From assembly GCF_001050015.1 (NCBI RefSeq), contig NZ_CVTB01000010.1, positions 1 to 8,380 of the forward strand: a stretch of 8,380 bases of DNA, read 5' to 3'. Positions 6,778 to 8,380 of this stretch are shown piece by piece; position 1 is the stretch's first letter, and every line of letters starts with the position of its first letter. The notes under the pieces are model-generated. The model searched no databases. It was not told the DNA's origin and saw only the letters and a list, made by a program, of their open reading frames with translations. The position numbers were made by a program, and so were the translations under genes. This DNA is from Mycolicibacterium malmesburyense. Its GTDB lineage: Bacteria; Actinomycetota; Actinomycetes; Mycobacteriales; Mycobacteriaceae.

Positions 6778-7629
6778 CTATTCGGCGGCCTTGAACCTCG
6801 CGAACCGCCACAGGTACGACGGGAGCCGTCGAGCGGGCACACATTTCGGCCAGTCCCGCGCCCGGAAGTAGGCGTCGGAGCCGCCATCGACGAAAATAAT
6901 GCTGCCGCAGAGGAAGTCGGCGGAGTCCGACAGCATGAACAACATCCAGTCGGCGAGCTGCGAGGGGTCTCCGAAGCCGCCGACTGGCACCGGGAACGCG
7001 TTGACGGCCTTGGCCTCGCGCGGTGTCGCCAGTTGCTTCTCCAACAACGGCGTCATGATGGCCCCGGGCGCCAGCGCGTTGAGTCGGATGCCCTCGCCGG
7101 CCCACTGTCGTGTCACCGCGGTTCGCCGGACCCAATGTGAGACCGCGATTTTCGAAGCGGCGTAGCCGAGCGAGGGGGCGACCGGACCGAACAGTCGCAA
7201 GGAGCGGACGGCTTTGTCGGTGTCACCCGCCAGCAGCGCACGCACCGTGCGTCGCGGGACCGCCGGGGTGGTGGTCGTCGAATTGCTGCCGATCACGACG
7301 ACTTTGGCTCGATCGGCGGCCGCGAAGGCCGGCCGCCACTGTTCGAGTAGGTCGACCGCACCGCGATAGTTGACCTCGAATATCCGCCGCGTGCTGTCCT
7401 TGCCGGGCGTCGGGCCGATTCCTGCGGCCAACACGGCGCCGTCCAGTCGCTTCGCTCTCGCCAGCACTTGTTCGCTGGCGGCCCGTCGCCCATCGGCCGT
7501 CGACAGGTCGGCCACGACATCACCCTCTTTGACGTCGACCGCGATGACGGTGTGGCCCTGCGCCTTCAGCTTGGTGGCCGCTTGTTGCCCCATGCCGGAT
7601 GCGGCCCCGGTGACCACGTACACACCCAT
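6778..7629 (-). CDS. SDR of the 3alpha-hydroxysteroid dehydrogenase/carbonyl reductase type
   Basis: This 283-residue SDR resembles, from memory of the family, the Comamonas testosteroni 3alpha-HSD/carbonyl reductase along its whole length. Shared points are a TGAASGMG nucleotide loop (7-14), the run VVADLSTADGR (38-48), LAAGIGP (67-73) in place of the usual NAG motif, VNYRGA (86-91), Ser115 in VVIGS, and YAASK with Tyr156 and Lys160. Ser and Tyr are 41 residues apart, against 13 in ordinary SDRs, and the same long insert is a hallmark of that enzyme, where it replaces the usual dimer contact. NALAPGA (184-190) and FVDGGSDA (246-253) complete the fold. It would interconvert a ring hydroxyl and ketone with NAD(H). 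About 22 residues of basic, aromatic sequence follow where the Comamonas protein ends. The ATG at 7629 has AGGGG (7638-7642) eight bases upstream. Steroid specificity is inferred. Confidence 0.9.
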   Translation of the reverse strand: MGVYVVTGAASGMGQQAATKLKAQGHTVIAVDVKEGDVVADLSTADGRRAASEQVLARAKRLDGAVLAAGIGPTPGKDSTRRIFEVNYRGAVDLLEQWRPAFAAADRAKVVVIGSNSTTTTPAVPRRTVRALLAGDTDKAVRSLRLFGPVAPSLGYAASKIAVSHWVRRTAVTRQWAGEGIRLNALAPGAIMTPLLEKQLATPREAKAVNAFPVPVGGFGDPSQLADWMLFMLSDSADFLCGSIIFVDGGSDAYFRARDWPKCVPARRLPSYLWRFARFKAAE

Positions 7630-7855
7630 TTCTCTTTCCCCTACCGTCGCTGCCGCGGATCATCCGGCGTCGACGGGCAGCGTAGCGGTGGCCACGTCGG
7701 GGGCGTCTCGAAGGTCTCGCTGGATTGCGGATCGGCCGATCACTGCGCTCCGCAACCTGTCCATCCCGCTTCTTGGGATCGGTAGACCCGGCCGCTGGCT
7801 GTACTTCAGTCACAACGAAGCCACTCCGGCAACGTGACGACGAGAAGGAACAGGA
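7630..7855. other. Divergent intergenic region with dyad and direct repeats
   Basis: These 226 bases separate the 3alpha-HSD-like gene (minus) from the small membrane-protein gene (plus), so both promoters should be here. I see a perfect 12-base palindrome GATCGGCCGATC (7730-7741) and two GTCTCG copies nine bases apart (7705-7710, 7714-7719) that echo the half-site at 4362-4369. A TACGCT box is present on the minus strand near 7680-7685 without a convincing -35. No good plus-strand promoter can be named. Confidence 0.4.
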
Positions 7856-8119
7856 ATGAACATCGTCCCCGCCTCCATCGAAGCGCAGGTCAGCCGCGTC
7901 GACCGGACCTACAGCCTGGTCATCGCGATCGGCGCCGGGCTGACCGCACTGTGGTCGCTCTACCGCGTGCTGTGGCTCTTCTACACCGCAGCAACGTTCT
8001 CCAGCATCGGATGGTCACCGGTTTCGCTCGTGGTGCCGCTCGTGTTGTGGCTCGCGATCGGTCTCGGCGCCGGATATGTCGCAGCCGTCTTCCTGCTGCG
8101 ATACAACAAACAACCCTGA
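7856..8119 (+). CDS. Small membrane protein with two predicted helices, function unknown
   Basis: This is an 87-residue ORF preceded by AGAAGGA (7844-7850) five bases before the ATG, a strong ribosome site that supports it as real. A short polar N-terminus with charged residues (MNIVPASIEAQVSRVDRTY, 1-19) is followed by two hydrophobic stretches, about 20-48 and 56-83, joined by a small TFSSIGWSP turn. The protein ends LRYNKQP. Arg37 sits inside the first helix, flanked by Trp and Leu. With two helices and basic residues at the C-terminus, both ends probably face the cytoplasm. I do not recognise a family. It is followed at once by a strong hairpin, which fits a short single-gene transcript. 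It may be a small accessory or envelope protein; nothing links it firmly to the catabolic genes. Confidence 0.72.
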   Translation: MNIVPASIEAQVSRVDRTYSLVIAIGAGLTALWSLYRVLWLFYTAATFSSIGWSPVSLVVPLVLWLAIGLGAGYVAAVFLLRYNKQP

Positions 8120-8133
8120 GCGCGGGGAACCGG

Positions 8134-8160
8134 TTGGGCCGTAGCGACGCTGCGGCCCAA
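8134..8160 (+). terminator. Strong hairpin, probable terminator of the small membrane-protein gene
   Basis: Twelve paired bases (8134-8145 with 8149-8160, one T-G wobble) enclose a 3-base GAC loop, and weaker pairing extends outward. It starts 14 bases after the stop codon at 8119. No T-run follows, which is common for mycobacterial hairpin terminators, so intrinsic termination is inferred from stem strength and position. Confidence 0.6.
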
Positions 8161-8170
8161 TCGGGTTGCG

Positions 8171-8208
8171 CGTCGGAACGCCAGGGCAAGCCCACTTGCG
8201 TTCCGACG
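8171..8208. terminator. Second hairpin between convergent genes, possible terminator for the minus-strand gene
   Basis: CGTCGGAACGC (8171-8181) and GCGTTCCGACG (8198-8208) form a perfect 11-base stem around a 16-base loop, which itself contains GGGCAAGCCC (8184-8193). It lies 39 bases beyond the stop of the DUF222/HNH-like gene on the minus strand and 10 bases from the first hairpin, so together they could act as a two-way terminator. No T-tract flanks it on either side. Confidence 0.5.
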
Positions 8209-8247
8209 ACGGCGCTTGCGGCAGTCGCGCCTGGCGTGGCGTCGACG

Positions 8248-8380
8248 TCAGTCGGTGCGGTCGTTGCTTTTGTCGTCGGGACACTCGGGGTCGTCGTCGG
8301 TGTCGTCGTCGATGAGGTAGCGGTTGGGGTGGTGGTAGTTGTTGGTGCGGGCTTGGCCGGTGTCCAGTTGGGGTGGGGGT
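8248..8380 (-). CDS. C-terminal tail of a DUF222/13E12-repeat HNH endonuclease-like protein, rest outside window
   Basis: On the minus strand, an open frame enters at the right edge and ends at TGA (8250-8248), giving the last 43 residues. It includes LDTGQARTNNYHHPNRYL, then a tail very rich in Asp (IDDDTDDDPE, then CPDDKSNDRTD). The DTGQARTNxYxHP pattern followed by an acidic tail matches, from memory, the C-terminus of mycobacterial 13E12-repeat proteins, which carry DUF222 followed by an HNH nuclease domain. Those domains would lie outside the window, so the assignment rests on the tail alone. Members occur in many copies in mycobacterial genomes, and their function is poorly known. The Asp-rich run accounts for the repeated GTCGTC on the plus strand. 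Confidence 0.65.
   Translation of the reverse strand, partial: PPPQLDTGQARTNNYHHPNRYLIDDDTDDDPECPDDKSNDRTD

Noticed and set aside
8260..8320. GTCGTC-rich stretch as a simple repeat
   Set aside because: It is explained by an Asp-rich coding tail on the minus strand.

Overview
The window looks like chromosomal DNA from a high-GC actinomycete, most probably a mycobacterium (Mycolicibacterium/Mycobacterium type). The support is the uniformly GC-rich coding sequence, a tandem-domain FadE-type acyl-CoA dehydrogenase next to a lipid-transfer-protein thiolase homologue, a short-chain dehydrogenase of the mycofactocin-associated type, and the tail of what looks like a DUF222/13E12-family HNH protein at the right edge. 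No rRNA, tRNA, CRISPR array or insertion sequence was seen.

Layout. Positions 1-4317 hold a three-gene minus-strand operon, in transcription order: an NAD-dependent epimerase/3beta-HSD-like reductase (4317-3316), a 739-residue fused acyl-CoA dehydrogenase (3319-1100, ATGA overlap), and a thiolase-like Ltp protein (1080 to beyond the left edge, 19 bases later). A 121-base divergent control region (4318-4438) holds a good SigA-like promoter for this operon, a perfect 8+3+8 palindrome just downstream of its -10 box, and a 5-codon leader ORF whose stop overlaps the epimerase start. On the plus strand a TetR regulator (4439-5011), a serine alpha/beta hydrolase (5008-5883, ATGA overlap) and a mycofactocin-type SDR (5929-6774) form the opposite arm. 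A convergent minus-strand SDR (7629-6778) has the features of the 3alpha-hydroxysteroid dehydrogenase/carbonyl reductase family and ends 3 bases from its neighbour. A two-helix small membrane protein (7856-8119) follows. Two strong hairpins then separate it from the incoming DUF222/HNH-like gene (8248 to beyond the right edge).

How it may work together (inference). A TetR regulator sits between two divergent catabolic arms. They encode CoA-ester alpha,beta-dehydrogenation (tandem ACAD), a repurposed thiolase of the type known to act as a retro-aldolase on steroid side chains, several NAD(P)/mycofactocin alcohol dehydrogenases, and an esterase-like hydrolase. With a 3alpha-HSD-like enzyme alongside, the simplest reading is a TetR-controlled cluster for sterol-, bile-acid- or other alicyclic/branched-lipid catabolism. 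The substrate cannot be read from the sequence. The individual protein families are known. The least ordinary points are the promoter/operator/leader architecture and the several departures from canonical active-site residues.
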